Origin: a virus
Direction: 5' to 3' (one strand)
Virus record (IMG/VR): IMGVR_UViG_3300021373_001376
Span: 1 to 34,913 of that record
DNA length: 34,913 bases
Shown here: positions 22,148 through 29,772 of the stretch, piece by piece
Layout: each line of letters starts with the position of its first letter
How positions within the stretch are numbered: position 1 is the first letter of the stretch
The notes under the pieces: model-generated
The model's database searches: none
The model's input: only the letters and a program-made list of their open reading frames with translations
What the model was told of the DNA's origin: nothing
Made by a program: the position numbers and the translations under genes

Positions 22148-22722
22148 CAGAGCACCTCAATGAAATCAATCTCAAAGTTGTACCTATCATAACCCGAGAG
22201 CGCCCATTGCTGGACGTCATTTTCGAGACGTACGGTAAATGGTACGTTGTTATATGTGATCGCGTCATTGTCAGGTATCGCCGAAATCAGTCCTGGCTGA
22301 ATACTCAGGCTGCCTGTCGCTGTCGTGAGGTCAGCTGTAATCATATACACCTTGTCGTGACTGGCGAACTTAATGAAGTCACCCGCCTTGAGTGTGCCTG
22401 ATCCGCCGTCCACGCTGATGGTCGTGTCGCCGATGCTATGCGCTCCGAGTGATTGAGTCGTGCCTGTCCTGGTTCCGCTTGTGTCACTGACTACTGGAGG
22501 CACAATCGTGAAATCCTCGACGCCACCCTCTTGCGCCATAACAAAAGCAAAGACAGGAGCGAACTGCGCCCGCGTAAGGTCGTTATAACGGCCCGTGAGC
22601 GCCCATCGCTGTGAGCCTAGTGATCTTACCTGGGTGCGTCCGTTTCTCGCCTCAGAGCGAACTACGGAGTGCCTGGAGGTGACGGCCACCCGTGAGAATT
22701 CTGGATCTGTTGGGTAACTCAT
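22147..22722 (-). CDS. Distal tail protein (lambda M-like position)
   Basis: The 191-residue protein begins MSYPTDPEFSRVAVTSRHSV and contains RWALTGRYNDLTRAQFAPVF and VEDFTIVPPVV, the pattern of a distal tail beta-barrel. Its place between tape measure and the L-like gene matches lambda M. The C-terminal half (DVQQWALSGYDRYNFEIDFIEVL) supports a structural role. The family is assigned by layout, not by a diagnostic motif. Confidence 0.65.
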   Translation of the reverse strand: MSYPTDPEFSRVAVTSRHSVVRSEARNGRTQVRSLGSQRWALTGRYNDLTRAQFAPVFAFVMAQEGGVEDFTIVPPVVSDTSGTRTGTTQSLGAHSIGDTTISVDGGSGTLKAGDFIKFASHDKVYMITADLTTATGSLSIQPGLISAIPDNDAITYNNVPFTVRLENDVQQWALSGYDRYNFEIDFIEVL

Positions 22723-24749
22723 GCCAGTGATGCCCTCCCTTGGTCATTCAGGGCCTCATTGATGACGCTGATGATCAGACCTCGGCGCTGTACGAGTAAT
22801 TCATCGAATCCCTGGGTGTCGTTTGCTTGTATGTTGAATGAGACGTTCGCCGTCTTGTTGACCGTCTGCTGTGATTCGTTTCGGATAGCCTCGTTGGGCG
22901 TAATCGATCCGCCATTGCTTCCCATGGTCAGGATCTCTGGCCCACGCTCTCCGACCATATAAGACTCTCCAGGGCGTACCTGGCCGCCTAGAGCGCGTCC
23001 TGCGAGCGATTGTGTCGCGTACTGTGCCCCAGTGGCCAGGATAGCCGCCGCCGCAGCAGCGCCCAATGCGGGCCCGATAAAGGGTATCCCAGCGAGTGAT
23101 TTGTATGCGGACATCGCGGCGCTGTATGCGTCCGACATGATTTTCTTGGCGTTCTCGCGCTTCTCCGCGTTTGCCAGGTTGACGCCGATACGCAGTGCCG
23201 CCTTCGACTTCTTGTCCTTGTGATCGAATAGGAGATTCTCCATATTGATCAGGGCGTCAGTCAGCTCGAGTGATCCCTGCCCTCGATCAGCCGCTTCCTT
23301 CTCTGCGATTTCAGCACGACGTGCAGCCCCGTATTCCGCGATCTCAGTGACTGCAGCCTGGTATTCTTCCTCTGCGAGCTTTCCAGCCTCGAGCCTTTCC
23401 TTGAGAATGGCAAGTTGATCAGCCTCCTTCCTCTGTAATGCTTCTAGCTCAGTATCGTTCAGCGCCATGATCTGCTCAAGTACCTTGGCCGCTTCCGCCG
23501 CCTTCTTGCTCTCGTCCTTTGCCTCGGCCTTGGCTTTCTCTTCGATCGCCGCTGTAGCCGCCTCTGCAGCCTCGGCCTCGTCATATAGAGCGCCAGCTCG
23601 TTGAGCCAGGGCGGCAATCTTTTCAGGAGCCAGTCCCTCAGCCTCAGCCTGTCTTACTACTGAGAGAATAGCGAGAGCACGGCCTGTGAGGCCCGCTGTG
23701 GCGGCCTCTTCCTCCATGGCTGCAATCATGCCCTGGGCGGAGTTTGCGTACTCTGAGCTTGATTCTGACGCCTCCTGGATGGCGCCTGGTATGTCAGCCA
23801 GGGCCTCTGATAGGAATTCGGCTTGTTCCTCGGCGGTTTTCATTGTCATCGCCGCCTGAAGTACAGGCAGAGCCATCTGAGCGAACTTGTCAGTGACGCC
23901 GTCGACCTGCAATAGCTCATTGATCATTGACGTGACAGACTCAGCGGCGCCCTCATTACCAGCCGCCATTGAGTCGATTGCGATGCGGAGATCATTGGCT
24001 TGCTTTGTGGATATGCCCATTTCCTCGGCATATGCTTTTAGGCGGTTTTCGTTACCTCTCGCCATCTGTCCCGCTGTGAGGTGTGTGACACTTAACTCAT
24101 CCAGGCTGTCGATCATTAACTGTTGAGCGGCTGTCGCATTTTGCATGGCCTCGACATACTTCACTCGAAGCTCGATCTCCGCCAGGTTGCGACTGGTTTT
24201 TGCAAGTCTCAGGAATGAGTCACTGAGCTTCATCGCGCCAGTGGCCGCATCCTCGGACATGATTTTGCCAATATCTGTGAGGGAGTCCTCGAGATCGTCG
24301 GCTGATTTCTCAGCGCCCATAAGTGCGGGAATCAATACACTGGCGACCGCTGCACCAATACCGACCACTGCACCAAGTAAGGGCGCACCAAGAACGAAAC
24401 CCAAGTCAGCCGCCTGGACACCAATCGCTCTCATCGGGTTCTGACCAGCGGCAATCTGACCAGCCAGCTGTTCGAACTGAACGCCAGCCATGCCAGCCTT
24501 GCGGCCCATGTCTCCGATACGGTTGCCGCTATCGTTTGCGGCTTCTGGTAATCCTGGGGGGATGGCTCCGCCTACTGCTTCGGGGAGCTGTTGCAGTGGA
24601 GGAATGGCGCCTTTCGCCGCCTCCTCGATGTCCTCGATCGCTTCCTCGACAGCAGCGGCTGATTGGCCGAACTTATCCAGGTCTGCCTTGCCTTTTTTGA
24701 CACCTGTCGTGTCGACTTTTAGCGTTAGTGATCCGACTTCAGTGGCCAT
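22719..24749 (-). CDS. Tail tape measure protein
   Basis: The 676-residue protein is helical, Ala/Glu-rich and coiled-coil through the middle, and sets tail length. It begins TEVGSLTLKVDTTGVKKGKA, has a hydrophobic segment around residues 117-145 (FVLGAPLLGAVVGIGAAVAS) and a second about 555-577 (GPALGAAAAAAILATGA). The C-terminus (GGQVRPGESYMVGERGPEIL) is the conserved lambda H-type ending. By the usual ratio of residues to length the tail would be of the order of 100 nm, so this is a siphovirus. It overlaps the T-frame of the chaperone gene by 25 bp. Confidence 0.93.
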   Translation of the reverse strand: MATEVGSLTLKVDTTGVKKGKADLDKFGQSAAAVEEAIEDIEEAAKGAIPPLQQLPEAVGGAIPPGLPEAANDSGNRIGDMGRKAGMAGVQFEQLAGQIAAGQNPMRAIGVQAADLGFVLGAPLLGAVVGIGAAVASVLIPALMGAEKSADDLEDSLTDIGKIMSEDAATGAMKLSDSFLRLAKTSRNLAEIELRVKYVEAMQNATAAQQLMIDSLDELSVTHLTAGQMARGNENRLKAYAEEMGISTKQANDLRIAIDSMAAGNEGAAESVTSMINELLQVDGVTDKFAQMALPVLQAAMTMKTAEEQAEFLSEALADIPGAIQEASESSSEYANSAQGMIAAMEEEAATAGLTGRALAILSVVRQAEAEGLAPEKIAALAQRAGALYDEAEAAEAATAAIEEKAKAEAKDESKKAAEAAKVLEQIMALNDTELEALQRKEADQLAILKERLEAGKLAEEEYQAAVTEIAEYGAARRAEIAEKEAADRGQGSLELTDALINMENLLFDHKDKKSKAALRIGVNLANAEKRENAKKIMSDAYSAAMSAYKSLAGIPFIGPALGAAAAAAILATGAQYATQSLAGRALGGQVRPGESYMVGERGPEILTMGSNGGSITPNEAIRNESQQTVNKTANVSFNIQANDTQGFDELLVQRRGLIISVINEALNDQGRASLA

Positions 24750-25066
24750 ACTGGCGGCGCTCCTCGATATTTACTCAGCGTTATGATCGCGCTGACTTCC
24801 CAGGGGTCCAATTTTACACCCGTGAGCTGTTCATATGCTGCTATTTCCGCATATGAGTGAGTCGGCATCGACGTGTACGCCTTCCAAGCGTCGTCATGAT
24901 CCGCGCTTAGTTTCGGTGCTGATAGGAGATCTGGCGGCGTGACGCCCGTCGTTTTCTCGACCTGCTTCAGCGTTTCAAATCGGCTGATGTCAGAGCCATC
25001 AGGGATGCTATGTATCCACATACACCACCGACCAAACGCCACGAACTCGTCGGTCAGCCGCTTATA
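24725..25066 (-). CDS. Tail assembly chaperone T-frame (GT extension)
   Basis: This frame lacks a good independent ribosome site; a GTG at 25042 is the only plausible separate start. It is open upstream in the -1 frame to the slippery site at 25066-25072, giving a join ...GENF then YKRLTDEFVAFGRW. The product is the C-terminal extension of the GT fusion, which binds the tape measure during tail assembly. It contains KLDPWEVSAIITLSKYRG. It is followed immediately by the tape measure, as in lambda. Confidence 0.75.
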   Translation of the reverse strand, partial: YKRLTDEFVAFGRWCMWIHSIPDGSDISRFETLKQVEKTTGVTPPDLLSAPKLSADHDDAWKAYTSMPTHSYAEIAAYEQLTGVKLDPWEVSAIITLSKYRGAPPVWPLKSDH

Positions 25067-25437
25067 AAATTTTCGCCATTACCCAGGAACTCGAGAAGCT
25101 GTGTGACTACGCCAGGGGCGTCCTGGTATAGATCGCGGGCGTTCTTCTTGTTGAACTCATACTCCTCGCCATCCTTAACAATACCGCGCCAATCCAGGGT
25201 GACAGATACCAGAGCATCGACATCCATCTTGTCGAAATCAAGGCTGTCTTCTTTGCCCTGGCTTTTCGCCTTCAGTATCTGAGACGTCTGCGACTTCTTG
25301 GCGGAACGCCACTCGCGGGAGTCGGCGCCCATGATCGTGATAAACACGTCTGTGGCCTCTCCGTTGAGTGGGTTCTTGATATTGCACTCAGCACCCTGGG
25401 CGTGAACCCGGGCTGTGGCTAATTGTGCAAAGTCCAT
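25054..25437 (-). CDS. Tail assembly chaperone G-frame
   Basis: The 127-residue protein begins MDFAQLATARVHAQGAECNI and contains AFTI-like beta segments and DALVSVTLDWRGIVKDGEEY, a layout of phage tail assembly chaperones (G type). It stops at 25054. Its gene overlaps the T-frame and precedes the tape measure, which is diagnostic. Ribosomes that slip at A AAT TTT near its end would make the longer GT form. It starts next to the tail tube stop. Confidence 0.8.
   Translation of the reverse strand: MDFAQLATARVHAQGAECNIKNPLNGEATDVFITIMGADSREWRSAKKSQTSQILKAKSQGKEDSLDFDKMDVDALVSVTLDWRGIVKDGEEYEFNKKNARDLYQDAPGVVTQLLEFLGNGENFISG
25066..25072 (-). other. -1 ribosomal frameshift site
   Basis: In the G frame the codons GAA AAT TTT ATA hold the canonical heptamer A AAT TTT (X XXY YYZ). 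After a -1 slip the codons AAA TTT keep pairing, and the frame continues TAT AAG CGG into the T extension. The G stop lies about 10 bases downstream. This is the arrangement used for the G/GT switch in lambda-like tails. Confidence 0.8.
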
Positions 25438-26354
25438 TAGGCGTCAGTGCGAGTGATTTTGATCTGTGAGTCGTCTGTGCTGTCGTACAGAGCCACAAAG
25501 TCCATCGCAATAGTCACCGCACCCTCGCCCGATACGTCAGGCTGGCCGCTGTTGTACTTCACATTCGAGAAATCGAACTCGTAGCTGTTGCCGTCCAGAT
25601 CGGTCAGCGTCAGCGTGATGCTCGATGATGTCTCATTTAAGAACTTCTCATATAGAGTCTTGCTGGCAAAGTACGTGGTGAGCGTACCAGTCACTCGTGA
25701 TCGACCGATTGATGGGCGATTGGTGGTCTGGCTGCCTACCGAGAACAATGGCTCGATGCCGTTCTCCAGGGTGAACTCGACAGATGTGACGGTTGCGATT
25801 GACGTACCGCCTTCACTGATCGAGCCTGTGAAGGAATCGAATGGCACCATGCCAGCGTCAGCTCCGAACGTGGAGCCAGTGATCGCTGATGTGGCCAATG
25901 CCAGATCCTTACCCACGACGCCGAACGTGCACCCGACCATCGCGTTCGGAGATACCGACAGCGCCATTGAGTTGATCTCGCAACCCTTGTACGTGTGGAA
26001 CTCAGGTGTGGCCAGGTCGCCAAACTTACGCTGAATCGAGAACGATCGGCGAGTTGTACCTGCCTTGAGGACGTCTGTCGCCCAGGTGCCGCATAAGGCC
26101 GCCTCGATCAGATCGTCGAATGATTCATACTCCAGCTCACAGCTGATCTCACCGCCCACGGTTTTGTTACCGTGACGGAAATCCTCGACCATGCGATCGC
26201 CTCTCAGCTTCTCGCTCTCGACCGCGTCCTTAGACACGTTGAGTGTGGTCCCTGTGTGTGGAAGTGGGGAAAATGCGGGAGTCGACGGCGTGGTGCCATA
26301 CGTGGTCTCCGCAATATAGTGTAGGCTGTGCTGTGCACCGTTAGCGAATGTCAT
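25437..26354 (-). CDS. Major tail tube protein
   Basis: The 305-residue protein forms the tail tube rings. It opens MTFANGAQHSLHYIAETTYGTTPSTPAFSPLPHTGTTL (conserved in phage tail tube proteins) and alternates beta strands with loops, with LKAGTTRRSFSIQRKFGD and NGIEPLFSVGSQTTNRP regions. The C-terminal part (GSQTTNRPSIG onward) resembles an added beta domain. It is followed by the chaperone G gene and preceded by the tail terminator gene, as expected for siphoviruses. Confidence 0.88.
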   Translation of the reverse strand: MTFANGAQHSLHYIAETTYGTTPSTPAFSPLPHTGTTLNVSKDAVESEKLRGDRMVEDFRHGNKTVGGEISCELEYESFDDLIEAALCGTWATDVLKAGTTRRSFSIQRKFGDLATPEFHTYKGCEINSMALSVSPNAMVGCTFGVVGKDLALATSAITGSTFGADAGMVPFDSFTGSISEGGTSIATVTSVEFTLENGIEPLFSVGSQTTNRPSIGRSRVTGTLTTYFASKTLYEKFLNETSSSITLTLTDLDGNSYEFDFSNVKYNSGQPDVSGEGAVTIAMDFVALYDSTDDSQIKITRTDA

Positions 26355-26755
26355 GTTCTGGCCTCAGTATATGTCTGGAAGTCAATCGAGACGGGTATGA
26401 AATACCACTCCTCGTCCAAAATAGCGGGCCCCATCGATACTGATCGGACTCGCAAGCTCTGGCTATTATACGTCAAAACAGTACCTCGCTTGAACGTATC
26501 TGCCACTGTGTCTACCTCTGACGGTCTCCCTGAGCCCCGAGGTGCTACGACGTCGACCTGGTAGATACCATTGGTCTCATCCTTGCCAGAGCCGCCCAGG
26601 GATGCCTGGAGCGTGTCAGCTGGTAGGAATGCTGCTCGCAAGTAGGTTGTCCCAGCTTGCGGTGTGTATGGAATATTCGGGAACGCGATAGGCGTACCTG
26701 TAATCGTAGCCAGTTGAGTATCGAGCGCCGCCTGGATGTCGTTAAATACCGTCAT
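26351..26755 (-). CDS. Tail terminator (lambda U-like, DUF4128)
   Basis: The 134-residue protein (MTVFNDIQAALDTQLATI...) contains AFPNIPYTPQAGTTYLRAAFLP and KDETNGIYQVDVVAPRGSG, typical of DUF4128 tail terminators. These cap the tail tube and join the head. It sits directly upstream of the tube protein gene and overlaps it by 4 bp. Confidence 0.8.
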   Translation of the reverse strand: MTVFNDIQAALDTQLATITGTPIAFPNIPYTPQAGTTYLRAAFLPADTLQASLGGSGKDETNGIYQVDVVAPRGSGRPSEVDTVADTFKRGTVLTYNSQSLRVRSVSMGPAILDEEWYFIPVSIDFQTYTEART

Positions 26756-27120
26756 TTTTTGGCCGCCACTTCAATAAAGTGTGAATACTCTGAAAGAGTA
26801 ACGCCCACGGTGCCATTCGGCGCTTGCTGAGACCAGCCGTACTCGATGCGCTCGGCATATGGGACGTTATTGGTCATATAAAACGTGTTGCCCGCGACCA
26901 TCTTATTCGCTGTGTTTACCAGGGATAGCTCATTTGATCCGCCTGGATCTTTGCCAGTTGCTGGCGCGTCGATGCTGAATTGCCAGTTGTTTCGATATCG
27001 GCCTGTCTTTACTGGCGATCGCTTAATGATTTTGGAGCCCATGCCAATGAGCGTTCCTCGCACTACCTTCTCGGGCAGCTCGGCAAAGTCCTTGATCGCA
27101 CCTGTGAATGTCTTGCTCAT
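26752..27120 (-). CDS. HK97 gp10-like neck protein
   Basis: The 122-residue protein has an N-terminal helix (IKDFAELPEKVVRGTLIGMGS) and the marker IIKRSPVKTGRYRNNW, a conserved feature of the gp10/minor tail Z-like family (SPVKTGxxR). The C-terminus carries NNVPYAERIEYGWSQQAPNG, another conserved block. It functions in head-tail joining or tail completion. It overlaps both neighbours by 4 bp. Confidence 0.8.
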   Translation of the reverse strand: MSKTFTGAIKDFAELPEKVVRGTLIGMGSKIIKRSPVKTGRYRNNWQFSIDAPATGKDPGGSNELSLVNTANKMVAGNTFYMTNNVPYAERIEYGWSQQAPNGTVGVTLSEYSHFIEVAAKK

Positions 27121-27467
27121 TTTCGGATCTGCAGCTCGCTGACCAGGGCCGTATCTCCTGGCTGATTGGTGCTGATCGAAATTACGCGATAAACGTCTGA
27201 ACCGATCGCGACTGTGTCTCCGACCTCATAAGTATGGGCCTCAGAGACGAGCCTCCTGTCTCCAGCCAATACAGTTTGATCGCCAATGTCAGCATCGCGA
27301 TAGTCAAACAAAACGCCATTTTTGGTGAACGTGGATGTGGTATCCGTCGTCGTTCCTGTCCCTGGGTCATACGATCCTTTTGACGTCCGCGTGAACGTCA
27401 GCTCCTGGCCGAACTTTGTAAGCAAGTTGGTAGCCGTAGTGGCTAATGGAGCGTAATTAAAACTCAT
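27117..27467 (-). CDS. Head-tail stopper/closure protein
   Basis: A 116-residue protein, mostly beta, with FGQELTFTRTSKGSYDPGTG and VFLDYRD-like NGVLFDYRDADIGDQTVLAGD. Size, composition and position between the adaptor and the gp10-like protein fit a head closure (stopper) protein. I assign it mainly by order and fold pattern, since no diagnostic motif is present. Confidence 0.7.
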   Translation of the reverse strand: MSFNYAPLATTATNLLTKFGQELTFTRTSKGSYDPGTGTTTDTTSTFTKNGVLFDYRDADIGDQTVLAGDRRLVSEAHTYEVGDTVAIGSDVYRVISISTNQPGDTALVSELQIRK

Positions 27468-27952
27468 GATCGTGACACGAAGTTGACACCATGCACGAGC
27501 TTTCGCACCGCAAAGTTAAATGCGGGAGTGCGCTTTCTCATCATGGCTGTGTTGCTGTATACGACCTTGATGTCGCCGATCTGCTCAGACTCGGTCTGGC
27601 GCTCCTGGGCATTTAAAGGGAGATCACCGTCCAGCTCGATCTTGGTCAGCTCATACATCGCATTCTTGACCTCTTTTGGGATCTCGTCGGCGTCGACGTC
27701 ATAGCTGTCGATCCATACGCGATCACGCGGCCATTGCAGAGCTTGCGTTTCGGTGTGCTTCAATCCCTTGAAATGAAGCGACTCAAAATAGTCCATTGCG
27801 CGGAGTATGGCGTGGCTGATCTTGGCGTCACTGTGGCTATGTGCAATGCCGCGATCTGTCGCCCAGGTATCCCAGGCAGTGACAGTGATATACGAGTTCG
27901 CATTCGCAACAAGCGAACCGTCTTCAATGATCAAAGTAACTTCTGCCGTCAT
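27464..27952 (-). CDS. Head-tail adaptor (DnaT-like domain family)
   Basis: The 162-residue protein begins MTAEVTLIIEDGSLVANANSY and contains ISHAILRAMDYFESLHFKGL, TQALQWPRDRVWIDSY and IPKEVKNAMYELTKIELDGD. These are the hallmark blocks of the phage adaptor family often mislabelled as a DnaT-like single-strand-binding protein. It joins portal and stopper. It is the first gene after the coat-protein terminator and has GAGGAG before the ATG. Confidence 0.82.
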   Translation of the reverse strand: MTAEVTLIIEDGSLVANANSYITVTAWDTWATDRGIAHSHSDAKISHAILRAMDYFESLHFKGLKHTETQALQWPRDRVWIDSYDVDADEIPKEVKNAMYELTKIELDGDLPLNAQERQTESEQIGDIKVVYSNTAMMRKRTPAFNFAVRKLVHGVNFVSRS

Positions 27953-27964
27953 AGTCTCCTCGCA

Positions 27965-27991
27965 ATAAAAGAAATGGGGCCCGAAGGCCCC
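27965..27991 (-). terminator. Terminator after the major capsid gene
   Basis: On the minus strand GGGGCC (27986-27991), the tetraloop TTCG (27982-27985), and GGCCCC (27976-27981) are followed by ATTTCTTTTATT (27965-27974 region). The UUCG loop makes a very stable hairpin. It lies between the coat gene stop and the adaptor gene, so it likely reduces transcription of the tail genes relative to coat. Confidence 0.8.
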
Positions 27992-27997
27992 TGGGTA

Positions 27998-28915
27998 TTA
28001 GCCCAACAAGTGACCGATGAAGTCTGGCTTCCAGGCTTTTACGCCCCAAGAAGCTGCTACCTCGATCATTGACTTGCGATATCCGCGATATGAGCGAACC
28101 TCAAATACGAGGCCGCTATGTGGGTCTTGAACCACAATCGCGTCGTCAGCCGCATCGCCACCGTTTGGAACTGCTGGAGCGCGCATTGCAAGCTCCATAG
28201 CAGCGCGGTGCATAGCGATATTGAACGTGCTGCCGCCTGATGCGTAAACGTTAGCTGACTCACGCATGGCCATGCCTTGGAGGTCAAGCAATACGCCTTG
28301 GCGTAGCAAATCAGTGCCACCCGCAGTGTTAGCTGTCTGAAGGTTTGCCAGGTTGCGAAGGTTAGCACCAGCCGCTGTATCGATGATCAGAGAAACCTGA
28401 CCGTCGTTTGTTGGCATACCATTGTCGACGAGCTCCTTGCGGATGTCTGCGATCAGGTCGAAATTAGACGCGAATGGCGTAGTGCCACCAGTGCCCACTG
28501 TGCCCGCAGGGGTTGCAGTACCAGCTGCTTCGCCTAAGTCAGCTTCGATCTCGTTGCAGAGCGTTCGCATAGCTTGCTTGATCTGATCACCGTAAACAGT
28601 CTCGAAGCCGATACCATTGTTCAAGTGACGTATATCCTCACCTGTGTATGGGATCTGAACTGCGCGAGCGTTTGTGATGCTCAGTGTCTTGTTGTCGACA
28701 GTCTGATCGGTGCCCTCGGGAATAGTCATCGCCTCGGTTACATCGACAGCTGTCGCGGCGCGAGTGAATGAAGCACGAACGACGTCGCCCTTTGCTGCTC
28801 GCTCTGAGCCGTTTGCGTTGATGGTTGACGCGGGGATGAAGCCGACGAGCTCCCTGCCCACGACATCGGCAGCTTTATAAATGTCCGCTGCTAGGTCTGT
28901 AAGTACGTTAGCCAT
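27998..28915 (-). CDS. Major capsid protein, P22 coat family
   Basis: The 305-residue protein begins MANVLTDLAADIYKAADVVGR, with DVVRASFTRAATAVDVTEAM and AVQIPYTGEDIRHLNNG, features of the P22 gene 5-type coat proteins of marine phages. GYRKSMIEVAASWGVKAWKPD at the C-terminus is also family-typical. It forms the HK97-fold shell. The gene follows the scaffold gene and is closed by a terminator. The strong AGGAGG-type site upstream fits high expression. Confidence 0.88.
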   Translation of the reverse strand: MANVLTDLAADIYKAADVVGRELVGFIPASTINANGSERAAKGDVVRASFTRAATAVDVTEAMTIPEGTDQTVDNKTLSITNARAVQIPYTGEDIRHLNNGIGFETVYGDQIKQAMRTLCNEIEADLGEAAGTATPAGTVGTGGTTPFASNFDLIADIRKELVDNGMPTNDGQVSLIIDTAAGANLRNLANLQTANTAGGTDLLRQGVLLDLQGMAMRESANVYASGGSTFNIAMHRAAMELAMRAPAVPNGGDAADDAIVVQDPHSGLVFEVRSYRGYRKSMIEVAASWGVKAWKPDFIGHLLG

Positions 28916-28926
28916 TGTCGGCCTCC

Positions 28927-29574
28927 TTAATCATCGAAAAGTTGACCGCCCGATGCAAAGAACTCAGCCCGCTGCTGGTGATTCATTGCATCGAATTCGG
29001 CCCTGCTTACTTCTGTTGATCGTTCCTGGGCCCTGCCTTCCGAACGTGCGGCGCCGCCGCCAGCTGCCTGACTCCCATCAACCAGGAACGGTAATCGCTC
29101 CTTGATGCTGTTTGTCAGATCACTGAGTGTGGACACAGTCAGCTGACCGTTGTCGTCCGTCACTCGGATTTCCCCATCAACAAACGCAAGCCTCTGGCCT
29201 ATTTGTTGCTGTAAGAGCGCGGCTTTCGCTACGTCCTTGGTTAATCCACTTGCAAGTTTACCAGATTCCGCGTCAATGCGCGCCTGTATACGCTCCTGCT
29301 GCATTTTCTCCATTTCCTGGCGGTATCTGTCGGCCTCCGTTTTTTGTGCCTCAAACAGCTGTTTATAGTCGTTCTCGGCCTTGGCCTTTTCCTCGGCTTG
29401 TTGCCTGGCTACTTCTTGCGCCTCCTCGGCCTCACGTTGCTTGGCCTTTTTCTCAGCCAGGAGCTGGTCATTCTTGCTCTTGAGACCAGCGACCTGTTGC
29501 TCGACCATGCTTTGCAGTTGCGCCTCGATTGCCGCCTTCTGCTCTTCGCTTAGCTCGATACCTTCGATTTCCAT
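28927..29574 (-). CDS. Scaffolding protein
   Basis: The 215-residue protein is dominated by a long charged coiled coil (SEEQKAAIEAQLQSM..., AKQREAEEAQEVARQQAEEKA), followed by a variable linker and the C-terminal EFDAMNHQQRAEFFASGGQLFDD. That layout, with a coat gene immediately downstream, is that of internal scaffold proteins which direct capsid assembly and leave or are degraded. GAGGTGAAAAT precedes ATG 29574. Confidence 0.82.
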   Translation of the reverse strand: MEIEGIELSEEQKAAIEAQLQSMVEQQVAGLKSKNDQLLAEKKAKQREAEEAQEVARQQAEEKAKAENDYKQLFEAQKTEADRYRQEMEKMQQERIQARIDAESGKLASGLTKDVAKAALLQQQIGQRLAFVDGEIRVTDDNGQLTVSTLSDLTNSIKERLPFLVDGSQAAGGGAARSEGRAQERSTEVSRAEFDAMNHQQRAEFFASGGQLFDD

Positions 29575-29610
29575 ATTTTCACCTCTGGTGGTTGGTGCGG
29601 CTCTGCCGCG

Positions 29611-29772
29611 TTACTTTGATTTTTCCAGGAGGAATAACGCCTCCTCGAGATCTGCCTGTTGCTCTTCAGGCAAAAACGCCATTAAACGCCTAACCTCAGC
29701 GATATCAGCCTTGGTCACATTGCGCTTGTTCGTGATTTTAGTGATCGCCATCCAGGCGTCATCTCTATCCAT
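29611..29772 (-). CDS. Small 53-residue protein between MuF-zincin and scaffold
   Basis: Reading from ATG 29772 gives MDRDDAWMAITKITNKRNVT, through EVRRLMAFLPEEQQADLEEA to TAA at 29611-29613. It is entirely helical by appearance, with an acidic C-terminal half. The ATG overlaps the upstream stop by 8 bp and follows GGAGGGAG. No family is recognised. Its place just after a fused toxin-like peptidase makes it a possible partner or inhibitor, but that is speculation. Confidence 0.65.
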   Translation of the reverse strand: MDRDDAWMAITKITNKRNVTKADIAEVRRLMAFLPEEQQADLEEALFLLEKSK

